A stretch of DNA of 64,000 bases, taken from Urophycis tenuis. Its lineage: Eukaryota; Chordata; Actinopteri; Gadiformes; Phycidae. Of the stretch, positions 33,616 to 43,570 are shown piece after piece. The stretch's first letter is position 1. Each line of letters opens with the position of its first letter. The DNA is taken from NCBI GenBank assembly GCA_036785325.1, contig JAXIVH010000019.1, positions 546,840 through 610,839 of the forward strand, read 5' to 3'. The notes below the pieces were generated by a model that saw only the letters and a list, made by a program, of their open reading frames with translations, did no database searches and was not told the DNA's origin. The position numbers were made by a program, and so were the translations under genes.

Positions 33616-34618
33616 CTTCCCTCACCTCAGTTCTCGTCCCTGCACCCTTCAAAACTGCCAGTCAAACCACTCCTCAAGAAGCCTACCCTCGACACTGCTG
33701 ACATCCTGAACTACAGACCGGTATCTCTGCTATGATTCCTTTCTAAAACCTTGGAATGTGCAGTCTCTAACCAACTATCCTCCTACATCTCAGAAACCGA
33801 CTTGCTGGATCCCCATCATTCTGGCTTCAAGACTGCACACTGGCCCTGCTGATGGTGACCAAGTCCCTTCGTGCCGCCAAAGCCTTTTTCCTCTCGTCGG
33901 TGCTTGTTCTGCTCGACCTGTCTGCGGCGTTCGACCCCGTGAACCACCAGACCTTCCTCACCACCCTCGCTGAAATCGGCATTAGGTATCAGGTCACATG
34001 GAATGACTCCCTCTCCAAACCCCGCTCGCTAAACACTGGTGTCCCTCAAGGCTCAGTACTAGGACCGCTTCTGTTCTCCCTATATACCAAATCTCTAGGC
34101 TCTGCAATCACATCACATGGCTTCTCCTATCACTGTTATGCAGACGACACTCGACCATTCCTTTCCTTCCCCTCCTCGGACACTGATTGCAACACACATC
34201 TCAGAATTCTTGGCAGATATCAGCTCGTGGACAACTGTGCATCAACTCAAGCTCAATCTTGCAAAGACTGAGCTTCTCTTCATACCGGGGAAAGACTGCC
34301 CTCACAGGGCCTACTGAGACCGACCGAGACCTACTGATCTCGGTTGAGGGCATCACAGTATCTGCCTCACCGACCGCAAGGAACCTGGGCATAATACTCG
34401 ACAACCAACTGTCCTGCACTGAAAACATCACTGCAGTGACCCGATCCTGTTGATTTGCTCTCTACATCATCTGCAGGATCTGACCTGTCCTCACAAGGGA
34501 AGCGACACAGCTTCTGACCCAAGCACTTCATCTCCCGCCTCGACTACTGCAACTCGCTCTTAGATGGACTCCCTGCAACCGCGATTAAACCTTTGCAGCG
34601 GATCCAGAACGCTGCAGT

Positions 34619-35063
34619 TATGGAAGATATTAACCAAGTTAAAACTAGTACAATCATTGGGTTTTCCATGTAAAGCATTAACTAACTGTGGAGAGAAACA
34701 GATGCCCACTCATAAAAACCTCCCTGGGTTCAACTCAAGGGTCACCCCCTGGTTCACCCCATGTTATCTTTAAGGTGCCTGCTTAAATGCTTAGTGGTGG
34801 TCAGAACAGGCATGGGGAGGATGGGCACCGGCAATAAAGGAAGGAAGGACCATTTGTGTATGGTATAGGATGTTTAAGGTGATGACATCATGCTTGGAAA
34901 ACAGGACAAAAAGGGGCACACGGGGGATGTGCGGCAGTCACTTTGCAAACCGACTCAGGCTTTGTGTTGCTTCGCTGCAAGCGATAATAAAGTCTTGATC
35001 ATTCAAACTGCGGCCTCCCAGAACCCTCTTACTTTTGTTAAGATATGTGCTTTAGCCACCACA
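34619..35063 (+). repeat. 5' LTR of the ERV
   Basis: Same length as 42505-42949, and I saw no base difference when reading both. Contains AATAAA at 34986-34991. Ends CCACCACA. Confidence 0.95.
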
Positions 35064-35068
35064 TAATT

Positions 35069-35086
35069 TGGCGTCACGAACAGGAT
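35069..35086 (+). promoter_or_regulatory. Primer-binding site of the ERV
   Basis: TGGCGTCACGAACAGGAT, five bases after the LTR. Starts with the TGG expected opposite a tRNA CCA end. I cannot say which tRNA. Confidence 0.6.
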
Positions 35087-35475
35087 TGAAGAAAAGGGAC
35101 CAAGACGACTGCTTCGCCGCGGGTTGGCGTCCGCACAGACCACACTACGAGTGGCCACTCATTATAAAAAGGTAAGCGATGTTCTTGCCTATTAGTTATA
35201 GAAAACTGTGTGATCTGTGCTCGACCCATCCTAACGCTAAGCAGTAAGTCAAGTGTCTCTACAAAAAACAAACCAGTGTGTATAGAAAAAGAGGGGGAGG
35301 CCGGGAATGAGTGCTCAGCATCAAATCATAGTTATTGTGGTTTACTAATTCATGTGTTATCCTTAATGCTTTGTGGTTTATTAACAAACTATGATGCTCT
35401 GTGATATACTGAATTGACTAACCATAATGCTCTGTGGTTTACTAAATTGCTGAAATGTTTGTATTTTTGTTAAAG

Positions 35476-36074
35476 CCTGTGGGTACCGCTTTGTAGTACG
35501 AATTGGACTATAGATACTGCAGAGGGTTGAACGATCAGGTCCCTACACTAGTAGGGTAAATTTTCCTAACCTAAATCCTGTGGCTGTCCTTTTGTAGTAT
35601 AATTAGAGTATAGATATTGCACTGGAAGAACGGCAGGTCCCTAGTAAATGTTGTATTAGGGTAAATTGTTTTTTATTTTTAAATCCTGTGGATACCGCTT
35701 TATAGTACAATTAGTGAAGAAGTATTATAAAGGGCTGAACGGGCAGGTAGTCTGCGATACCGCCTCCTAAGGGGAGGGGCCGCTTCGTCAGGCTGAAGAA
35801 ATCTGAGATACCGCCTCCTACGGGGAGGGTCTGCTTCGTCAGATTGGATTGTTTGTCTGAGATACCGCCTCCTACGGGGAGGGTCCGCTTCGTCAGACTT
35901 TAGAGATTGAGAAAAGTAATCTGAGATACCGCCTCCTAAGGGGAGGGTCTGCTTGGTCAGATTGGGGATTCTGACATACCGCCTAGTAGCGCTGCTAGGG
36001 ACTGCTTGGGTAGATCCTAACTCTGCGGTTACCGCTTACCAAGATAAGCTTGGGTAAGGTCTGCTCGGGTAGAG
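35476..36074 (+). ncRNA. Array of structured RNA motifs in the ERV leader
   Basis: Nine units at 35476-35539, 35577-35637, 35685-35747, 35751-35791, 35802-35843, 35856-35897, 35920-35961, 35970-36014, 36021-36074, and a tenth at 36622-36666. Each has an outer stem (CCTG/CAGG or TCTGA/TCAGA), a conserved 5' side GATACCGC, a variable inner stem and a conserved 3' side G-TCTGCT. Inner stems differ in sequence but still pair (for example TTTATAGTAC with GTATTATAAA; CCTTTC with GAAAGG; CCTAGTAGC with GCTGCTAGG). Packaging, dimerisation, translation or export are possible roles; none is shown. Confidence 0.7.
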
Positions 36075-36142
36075 TATAATAATTTGGACGCATTGGGAAA
36101 CGATCAAATAACTAAATTCATTGTTAGAGTAGGGACAGTACT

Positions 36143-36420
36143 TTGTTTTTGTCCACGGGTGGCCACGAAGGTAGTCCATTAAAGGCGTAAGGACAAACGC
36201 TCAGTGGCTATTCTTAAGATGGTATCTATTTTATTCATTTTATAATAGATCTGTTAAATCAGTGATACTGAAGGATCGCCATTGTTTTTGTCCACGGATG
36301 GCCACGAAGGTAGTCCATTAAAGGCGTAAGGACAAACGCTCAGTGGCTATTCTTAAGATGGTGTCTATTTTATTAATTTTATAACTGATCTGTTAAATCA
36401 GAGATACTGAAGGATCGTCA
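36143..36420 (+). repeat. 139-bp direct duplication in the ERV leader
   Basis: Two near-identical copies (about 36143-36281 and 36282-36420) beginning TTGTTTTTGTCCACGG. Each can form a stem between TTTGTCC and GGACAAA and holds the palindrome GTGGCCAC. Confidence 0.85.
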
Positions 36421-37121
36421 TTCAAAAACAAAATACATACATTTCTCGAAAACTGTTGAGGAAAGTATTTTAGAATAAGGTGTAGGAGTAACTGATACTC
36501 ATATGATTATTCATTTTTAAGTTTAAAAGTCTGAGACACTCCTTCTGACAGGAGGCCTCACTTGGTTGGTTGGAGTTATTTGTGTTAAGCTTGATCGGGA
36601 GCTTTGTTTTGTGTTGGTAAATCTGAGATACCGCCTTTCAAGAGAGAAAGGGTCTGCAAAGTCAGAGAATTGTGTCTTCGTCCATTGTAGTTAATTAATT
36701 GAGAGTAGGAGCATAGGACGAGTGCTATAGTAATAGATAAGATATAGATAAAGATAAGGTATTATAATTAATAACTAACCTAAAAATACAAAATAATAAC
36801 AGGATCGAGCAGAGTGGTTTGGGAAGTCTGTAGAGAGCAGGGGTTAGAAAGGAGGAGAGGAGAAAAGTGAAAAGGTGGGGGTCGAGCAGCTCCGGAGGAG
36901 CTGCAACACCAGAGAGGAAAATAAAGAGAGAGAGAGTCACAGAGTTAAGTAGGGAGGAAAGGAAAAAGAAAGTTGAAGAGGAACAGAGCTAGGAGTTAGA
37001 AAAGGTGGGAGGGAGTTGTACACCCCACGCTAGGACACGGTTAAATAATAATAATAATAATAAATAATAATAATAAAAATAATTTTAAAAAGTAGAAAAC
37101 TCCTTATTATAAAAAGTAACC

Positions 37122-39017
37122 ATGCCAGCATCAGCGGTAGAAATACTATGTAAAAATAACCCCTTAAATAAAGATGAAATAATAAAAATTTCAGAAAAAT
37201 GGGAAAAAAGAACCGCTAAACAAGGAACAAAATGGCCAAAGGAAGGGACATTTGATGTGGTTCTGTGTGAGGAGATGGAAGTAATGATAAAAAATTACAA
37301 GTGTAACAAAACAGGAAAGAAATCATTGGAGAAAAGGGAAAGAGAAAAGCTGATATTGTCCATGTTTAAGAAGGAAGGAGAGAATTGGAGGAAAAAAGAA
37401 AAGGTAACAAGAGAAATGGTCAATAGGGCCGAACAACTAAAACCACCACCCCTTAAAAAGTGTCCACCACCCTACCACACAGGATTATACCCACTGATTT
37501 CAGGAACAGTAGATATAAAAGGAGAGATAGAAATTGACAGAGAAAATGAGGATCATGAAGAAAAATGGGGACCACACATACACATGGATTGTTACAAAGG
37601 GGTTAAAGGAGCGGTAAAGGAATGGGATAGTGACAGTGAAAGAGATGAGAGGGATAGTGATAGGAGGGGTTATGATATGTATGCAAGACAAGGTAGTTCA
37701 GCAACTCAGATAGAAAAAAAACCTTCTAGAAAACCTAGGGAGGGAGAGAAGGAATGCAGCTGGGAGGGGGGCCCACCACCCAGATGCAGTGACATCCCTC
37801 ACAGCCCCCTAGTGGCCGAACTACAGGAAGAACTTAGGAAATCACAAAAGGAGAGGAGGAAAAAAAGTTATGCAGGCGTTTATCCTATTCTGGTTAAGGG
37901 ACAACAAGCTCAGTATGTCCCATGGGGATCACAGGACCTAGAGGGATTAGTATCTAGACTCCCTAACATACACAATGGGGCTTCAAAGTGGATCAGGATA
38001 TTTGAGGAGAATACAGTAGGGAGGTTGATGGCGGTGGGGGACCTGAAGGCTTTGTTGGCTAGAGTGCTAGGTATTGCCAAGATGGAGAGTGTACTGCAAA
38101 ATGGGGGTCTGCAACATCTACTGGATGAAGGCGTTGATGGAACAACGTTTGACATCTACCGACCAAACACCTGGGCGGCGCTAAGAAGTGAATACCCAAC
38201 CCATGTGGACCACAAGAACCTGAGGGGCTCCACAATCGGTGACACAGAGAATCCTGCATCCTTCCTGGAGAAGCAAGTCATGAGATGGAGATTGGAAACA
38301 GACCGAGACCCAGAGCAAGACCCACTGGTCTCCATCCTGTTTAGAACCTCCATAATAGAGACAATGCCTAGCTCAGTTCGGAACAAGCTAGAAGATGTGG
38401 TGGGACTGATCTCATCAAAGTCTCATAAAGAGTTCAGCGATCATCTGGTCCATGCAGTGGAAAGATATCGTCAAAATGAACAAAAAATGCAAGAACAAAG
38501 CAGAGAGGTGCAGAGAAAGTTATCTCAGCTCCAGTTGGAGGAAATAACAAGAAAGGACAAAGACAAGAAAAAACAGGCGGTCGTTGCAGAGTCAGCTACA
38601 ATGACACCCGTTGTCCAGCAGCCCCCACCTCAGATGAACATTTCTGCAGTTCCACAGCAGGCATCCTCTCCCCTAGTGCAACAGCCTCAGGCCCAAGGGT
38701 TACCCACCACACCAATTTTCAATGTATTCACCCAGAATAGAGAACAAGGGACTAACAATGGGTATAGGCAGAGACAGTTTAATCAATACAGAGGACCACA
38801 GGGTCAGCCAAGATATGGCCAAAGACAGGGGCCACCCAATCAGTTCAGAAGGTTCAATGAATGTTGGTCATGTGGACAGGATGGTCATATGAGCAGGGAC
38901 TGTCCAACAGTTCCTTTCCAACCAGTTCAGCAACAGAGACAGAGGGGACAGAGACAGCAAAGGCAGGAAGAATATAATCAGTACCCAGCGGGACCCTGGA
39001 TGGGTCAAGGTTACTAG
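37122..39017 (+). CDS. ERV gag polyprotein
   Basis: 631 residues from ATG 37122 to TAG 39015-39017. Lys-rich N-terminal matrix region, a Pro-rich patch (PPPLKKCPPPYH, about residue 110), a charged acidic stretch, a capsid-like region (about 245-440), a Gln/Glu-rich coiled coil (about 450-480), a Gln-rich tail and one CX2CX4HX4C knuckle (CWSCGQDGHMSRDC). A single knuckle fits gamma-like gag. No lesion seen. N-terminal Met-Pro rather than a clear Gly for myristoylation. Confidence 0.88.
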   Translation: MPASAVEILCKNNPLNKDEIIKISEKWEKRTAKQGTKWPKEGTFDVVLCEEMEVMIKNYKCNKTGKKSLEKREREKLILSMFKKEGENWRKKEKVTREMVNRAEQLKPPPLKKCPPPYHTGLYPLISGTVDIKGEIEIDRENEDHEEKWGPHIHMDCYKGVKGAVKEWDSDSERDERDSDRRGYDMYARQGSSATQIEKKPSRKPREGEKECSWEGGPPPRCSDIPHSPLVAELQEELRKSQKERRKKSYAGVYPILVKGQQAQYVPWGSQDLEGLVSRLPNIHNGASKWIRIFEENTVGRLMAVGDLKALLARVLGIAKMESVLQNGGLQHLLDEGVDGTTFDIYRPNTWAALRSEYPTHVDHKNLRGSTIGDTENPASFLEKQVMRWRLETDRDPEQDPLVSILFRTSIIETMPSSVRNKLEDVVGLISSKSHKEFSDHLVHAVERYRQNEQKMQEQSREVQRKLSQLQLEEITRKDKDKKKQAVVAESATMTPVVQQPPPQMNISAVPQQASSPLVQQPQAQGLPTTPIFNVFTQNREQGTNNGYRQRQFNQYRGPQGQPRYGQRQGPPNQFRRFNECWSCGQDGHMSRDCPTVPFQPVQQQRQRGQRQQRQEEYNQYPAGPWMGQGY

Positions 39018-41156
39018 GGCTGCCCAGAGAATTCACAAGGGGAGGGTCAGCATGTAGCAATTACGAAACAGGCTGATGAGGAACCAATACTGCAGGTTCT
39101 AGTAAATGATAGAGGCACACCAATGATGGCAGATACTGGAGCAACTTACACATGTGTAGGTTCAAAATATGCCTCTCACCTCCCAATGGCGAAAAAACTT
39201 ATCAAAACTGTAGGATTCTCGGGACAAACACAGTTAATACCAGTGACAGCTCCAGTAACGCTACAATTACATGGACGTACAGCTAAAATACCCATTTTGG
39301 TATCAGACACCACGCCGGTCAATCTAATAGGGAGAGATGCATTATGTAAATTAGGAATACAAATATTATGCACACCTCAAGGCATACTAATTGACACTAC
39401 AGGGACATCTCAAATGGTGGTATCAGAGCCAGACACAGCAAATGTCTACTGGATAGGAGACATTCAAGAGCAGGTAAATGTAACAATGACAAAATGGGGT
39501 AGCTACATCACAGATTCTGCGTATGCACACGGTGTATGTCATTTGTTCGGAGCAGTATGGAAAATGAGGGGATTTAAGAAAACAGATGGGTCTCCCATAT
39601 TACATTGTGATCAGATTGTGGAATTGATGTCGGCGCTGTTATTGCCCAAGCAAGTGGCAATAATCAAATGTCAGGCTCATAAGAAAGGTCATGATTATGT
39701 CATCAAAGGTAACAATGCTGCAGATGAGGCTGCCAGGGTAGCCTCAAACACTAGCAGGGCGGTCCAGGCAGTACTGGTCATGCCTGAAGCTGCACCTACT
39801 GCAGAAGATGTTGTTCGCATGCAAGAAAAGGCTGGAGTCTATGAACAAAACATGTGGTTAAAGAGGGGTGCTGCACGTACCCCCACAGGGTTATGGAGAA
39901 CCCATGATGGGATGATGTTGGCACCTACAGCGTTGTTAGGTTTACTTATCACTAATGCGCATGGTTTTGACCATTGCGCAAGGGGGGAAGTAATGAGGAA
40001 AATTCGCCAACAAGGTTTTTGGTCACCATATTTGCAAACGATGGTTGATAATCAACTTAATGAATGTGAGATATGTGCAAAAAACAATGTAAGAAAAACA
40101 ATCACAACTCCATTGGGACACATTCCTACACCTGAGGGACCATTTAGACATTTGGTCTTAGACTATGTGGATATGATTAAGAAGGTGAATGGAAAAAGGT
40201 ACATGTTAGTGGTCATAGACAGATTTAGCAGATGGGTGGAAGCAGTCCCATCAAAAGATCAAAGTGCAGCTACTGTAATCAAATTCTTGACGAGAGAAGT
40301 TATGCCGAGGTTTGGAATTCTGACAGAAATAAGCTCAGACAATGGTTCAGCATTTATCCAGAAAACTGTAAAACAAGTAATACAGCATCTACACATCAAA
40401 CAAAGGTTGGGTTGTGTGTATCATCCTCAGTCACAAGGAATGGTGGAAAGGGTGAATGGCACACTTAAGACAAAAATAAATAAAATATGTGCAAGTGCCA
40501 AAATGAATTGGATTGATGCACTACCACTAGCACTAATGACTTATCGCATGCAAGCTAACAGAATGACGCATCTAACTCCGCATGAAATGCTTACGGGTCG
40601 ACCCATGCCTGCACCTACGCTCAGAGGACCCCACAAGGGCCCTCCATTGGAACAATTGCAATTGGAAATAAGGGAATATGTCAGACAACTAACTGTTATA
40701 CACAAGCTTATATTCAAACAGGAAAAAAGCAGAGCTCCAGAGCCGGAAGATGACCCTCCAAGGGGGGTGGAGCCCGGTGACCAGGTCTACATTAAAGTGT
40801 TCCGGAGAAAGTGGAACGAGCCAAGGAGAGACGGACCATTCAAGGTGATCAGAGCAACGCCAACTGCCATCCAGGTGGAGGGAAACACCACCTGGTACCA
40901 CCTCAACCACTGCACAAGAGTCACCCAGCCAAGGACAAGAGAGGAGCCAGGGAAAGATCAGGATGCTGACGCATCCAGACCCAGCCAACCGCCCCAGAAG
41001 GACCAGACCCAACCCAGCCAGGAGCACCTGCACCCAGCCGAGGATGCTGAAGCAGATGACCATGTTCCTGATACTCTACAGCCTCTGGCAGATTCCATTG
41101 GTCCAAGGGTGGAGCCAAAGGACGGAGGAAGCACCAATGACACAACAGGACTGTAG
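39018..41156 (+). pseudogene. ERV pol: protease, RNase H end, integrase; RT deleted in frame
   Basis: Same frame as gag beyond one UAG, so expression would need readthrough as in gammaretroviruses. Protease: ADTGATYTCVG and NLIGRDALCKLG. At about residue 140 the reading jumps to the C-terminal part of RNase H (TDSAYAHGVCHLFGAVW, KGNNAADEAA). The whole RT palm is missing, yet the frame stays open. Integrase follows: zinc domain with CEICAKN, core with LDYVDM, SSDNGSAF and GMVERVNG (D,D,E), and the SH3-like DGPFKVIRATPTAIQVEG. Ends at TAG 41154-41156. Not functional as a polymerase. Confidence 0.88.
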
Positions 41157-41909
41157 CCAGAGTAGCCAGATATCAAGAGAACTAATTACTTTCGAGGTAG
41201 AGTTAGGAGAGACAATGCTATGCTTGGTAGGCTTTCACCAGAAAATATGGTCTATTTGATATGGGACAAGGTCGGTGTAAAATAGGTATCCAGAAAGGTC
41301 ATATACATTGGTGTTTGACAGTAACATTAGAAGATCAGCAGGACCATCTAAATTAGGAATGAGGAAAGGTGAGTTTCCAAATGTAGAGTGGGAAACAAAA
41401 GTAGATCTTCAACCGAAAACCAAAGATCTTTGTACAATGCAAGTGCTGTAGCTTGGCAAAATAGGCTAGCCTTAGATTGGTTATTAGCAGAGAAAGGAGG
41501 AGTATGTGCTCTCATAGGAGACATGTGCTGCACCTTTATTGTTAATAATACCGTACCTGAAGGATCATTTACCCTAGCAATGAATAAACTTAAAGGTTTA
41601 AGACAGGAGGTAAAAAACAACGCAGGATATGGCCAGGATTGGTTTAGGTGGCTTACACTCAGATGGGGTAAATGGGGAAATATAATTGTCAACATAGGTC
41701 TAATACTCTTGGCAGTACTAATGATAATGGGATTACTTTTTTGCTGTTTTATTCCTATAGTGAGATCCATAATAGCATCTAAGATGGATAAAGTGATGGT
41801 CCTTGCTGTAGCAGACATGGCAGAGAAAGATAGGCTAGAATGGGTGCCTGTGAGAACCGATGACCGTAGTGATGATGAGGAGGAGGAATGTGAACCAATG
41901 CTAGTTTAA
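41044..41909 (+). pseudogene. ERV env remnant: leader and transmembrane subunit only
   Basis: The env leader starts at ATG 41044, overlapping the end of pol in another frame as is usual in gammaretroviruses. It has a hydrophobic signal and stops at 41257-41259 shortly into the surface subunit. After a broken, deleted stretch the transmembrane subunit is open from about 41388 to 41909 in a different frame. It shows a CX6CC motif (CALIGDMCC), a membrane anchor (IIVNIGLILLAVLMIMGLLF) and an acidic cytoplasmic tail. No receptor-binding region remains. Confidence 0.8.
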
Positions 41910-42504
41910 TCCTTGAGGAACACTTGGACTGTGAGGAGGTTCACATTGATCATGCTGGTAGCCTTTCCAAGTAAAGCTGTGTCAACAATCATATATTATG
42001 TTTCAACTCATAGTAGTGTGATAGTTTTGACCTGATGATTGTTGAATTAGCAAGTCATTTAGTAGTTTCATATTTTGTGTGTTTTTCAGTTCTTTTTAAT
42101 TTACCTGATGTTCATCATATTGTCACCATTTCATAATATGCTCATTGATTGTTGAATGTTGAGTTGAATTTTCATGTGATATGACGAGAAACAGTCCCAC
42201 TGAAGGAGGTTTTTCCTACAAGAGGTAGGTTTACTCCAGGAGGACTGAGGAGGTGCATGGGGATTTTTACTACCTTCCTGTAATTGGGCATTAGGACAGG
42301 GAAGTAGATGTTTATCACAATGTACCTCGTGATGAAGGCCTGAGTCTCTGATGAGAGCCACATTTGATGGTCGGAGAACTTGAAGTCTGAATCACTATAT
42401 CACTATGAAATGTGATTATAAGTTCACACTTATGAGACACTAATACCAAAGGTTGTAATATGTAGTCATAATTTTTGGGACTTGGTAAGCCCCAAAGGGG
42501 GGAA
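41910..42504 (+). other. ERV 3' untranslated region and polypurine tract
   Basis: No coding sequence. Ends in the polypurine tract AAAGGGGGGAA (about 42494-42504) directly before the 3' LTR. Confidence 0.7.
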
Positions 42505-42949
42505 TATGGAAGATATTAACCAAGTTAAAACTAGTACAATCATTGGGTTTTCCATGTAAAGCATTAACTAACTGTGGAGAGAAACAGATGCCCACTCATA
42601 AAAACCTCCCTGGGTTCAACTCAAGGGTCACCCCCTGGTTCACCCCATGTTATCTTTAAGGTGCCTGCTTAAATGCTTAGTGGTGGTCAGAACAGGCATG
42701 GGGAGGATGGGCACCGGCAATAAAGGAAGGAAGGACCATTTGTGTATGGTATAGGATGTTTAAGGTGATGACATCATGCTTGGAAAACAGGACAAAAAGG
42801 GGCACACGGGGGATGTGCGGCAGTCACTTTGCAAACCGACTCAGGCTTTGTGTTGCTTCGCTGCAAGCGATAATAAAGTCTTGATCATTCAAACTGCGGC
42901 CTCCCAGAACCCTCTTACTTTTGTTAAGATATGTGCTTTAGCCACCACA
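42505..42949 (+). repeat. 3' LTR of the ERV
   Basis: 445 bp, identical by eye to the 5' LTR. Followed by the CAGT duplication and the resumed LINE reading. Confidence 0.95.
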
Positions 42950-43280
42950 CAGTACGCCTTGTGTTCAACTGACCCAAAGGCTCCCATGTAACCCCCCCTC
43001 TTCCATGACCTCCACTGCTTCTCTGGGGCTCACATCAAATTCAAGACGATGCTACTTGCCTACAAAGCTGCTGGAACTGCCCCTACCTACCTCCAAACGT
43101 TAGTGAAACACCACGCCCTTGTTCAAACACTCAACTACCTCAGCTGGTCGACTGGTACCTCCATCACTAAAAGGAGGAAAAGGTTGGATGGCGAAATCAC
43201 AACTCTTCTCTGTTTTGGCACCGCAGTGGTGAAACGAGACCCCTGCCAGAAGGAAACAGTTGAGCCTTTCGCAACATAGG

Positions 43281-43372
43281 TGTGGTTACAGTTGAGGCGG
43301 AAGAATAACAAGTCAAATAATGTTTTGTGTCATTCTTTGTCGTCTTATTCTTTCACCTCAACTGTAACCACA
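43281..43372. repeat. 28-bp inverted repeat with 36-bp spacer
   Basis: Left arm TGTGGTTACAGTTGAGGCGG plus AAGAATAA (43281-43308); right arm is its complement at 43345-43372 with 26 of 28 matches. Could be a tiny MITE or a snap-back duplication between LINE and module block 2. Confidence 0.85.
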
Positions 43373-43518
43373 GTTGAGTTGTAGGTGTGCGGCCAATATC
43401 ACAAGTGATTTTGCAGTTCTCTGCTGGGTGTTGCATCATCCTAATGATAGTCACATGACTTCCAGAAGAGTGGCCACGGCACGCAGGGGGGGAGAGGGAG
43501 GGAGCGGGGACAGCTGGG

Positions 43519-43524
43519 TATAAG
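43519..43524 (+). promoter_or_regulatory. TATA-like box of gene C
   Basis: TATAAG, 52 bp before the ATG, as in gene B. Confidence 0.55.
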
Positions 43525-43570
43525 ACTGGCAGGTGGATCTACAGGTGGTACCTGAAGTCTAGCCGTCAGG

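Larger units (their letters stand above)
34619..42949 (+). mobile_element. Gamma-like endogenous retrovirus, 8.3 kb, identical LTRs
   Basis: 445-bp LTRs at both ends, 4-bp target duplication CAGT (34615-34618, 42950-42953), primer-binding site, 2-kb leader, gag, in-frame UAG, pol, env remnants, polypurine tract, 3' LTR. Termini are TATGG...CCACA rather than TG...CA. The order, one zinc knuckle, same-frame gag-UAG-pol and a CX6CC env motif point to gamma/epsilon-type retroviruses. Most of RT and most of env surface subunit are deleted, so the copy is defective. It inserted in the L2-like LINE. Confidence 0.93.
31450..43275 (+). mobile_element. Decayed L2-like LINE, host of a solo LTR and an ERV
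   Basis: Endonuclease from about 31640 (ALTETWITPDNTATPAAL; VVLGDFNIQPQ near 31940), linker with LESLRAQRTELLTTERKWKK (32430), RT with NYRPVSLL (33715), VLLDLSAAFDPVNH (33905), GVPQGSVLGPLLF (34040) and CYADDT (34135). The C-terminal part resumes after the ERV at 42954 (TMLLAYKAAGTAPTYLQTLV). Numerous frameshifts and deletions. A short LINE-type 3' tail has inserted at 32700-32795. Confidence 0.8.
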
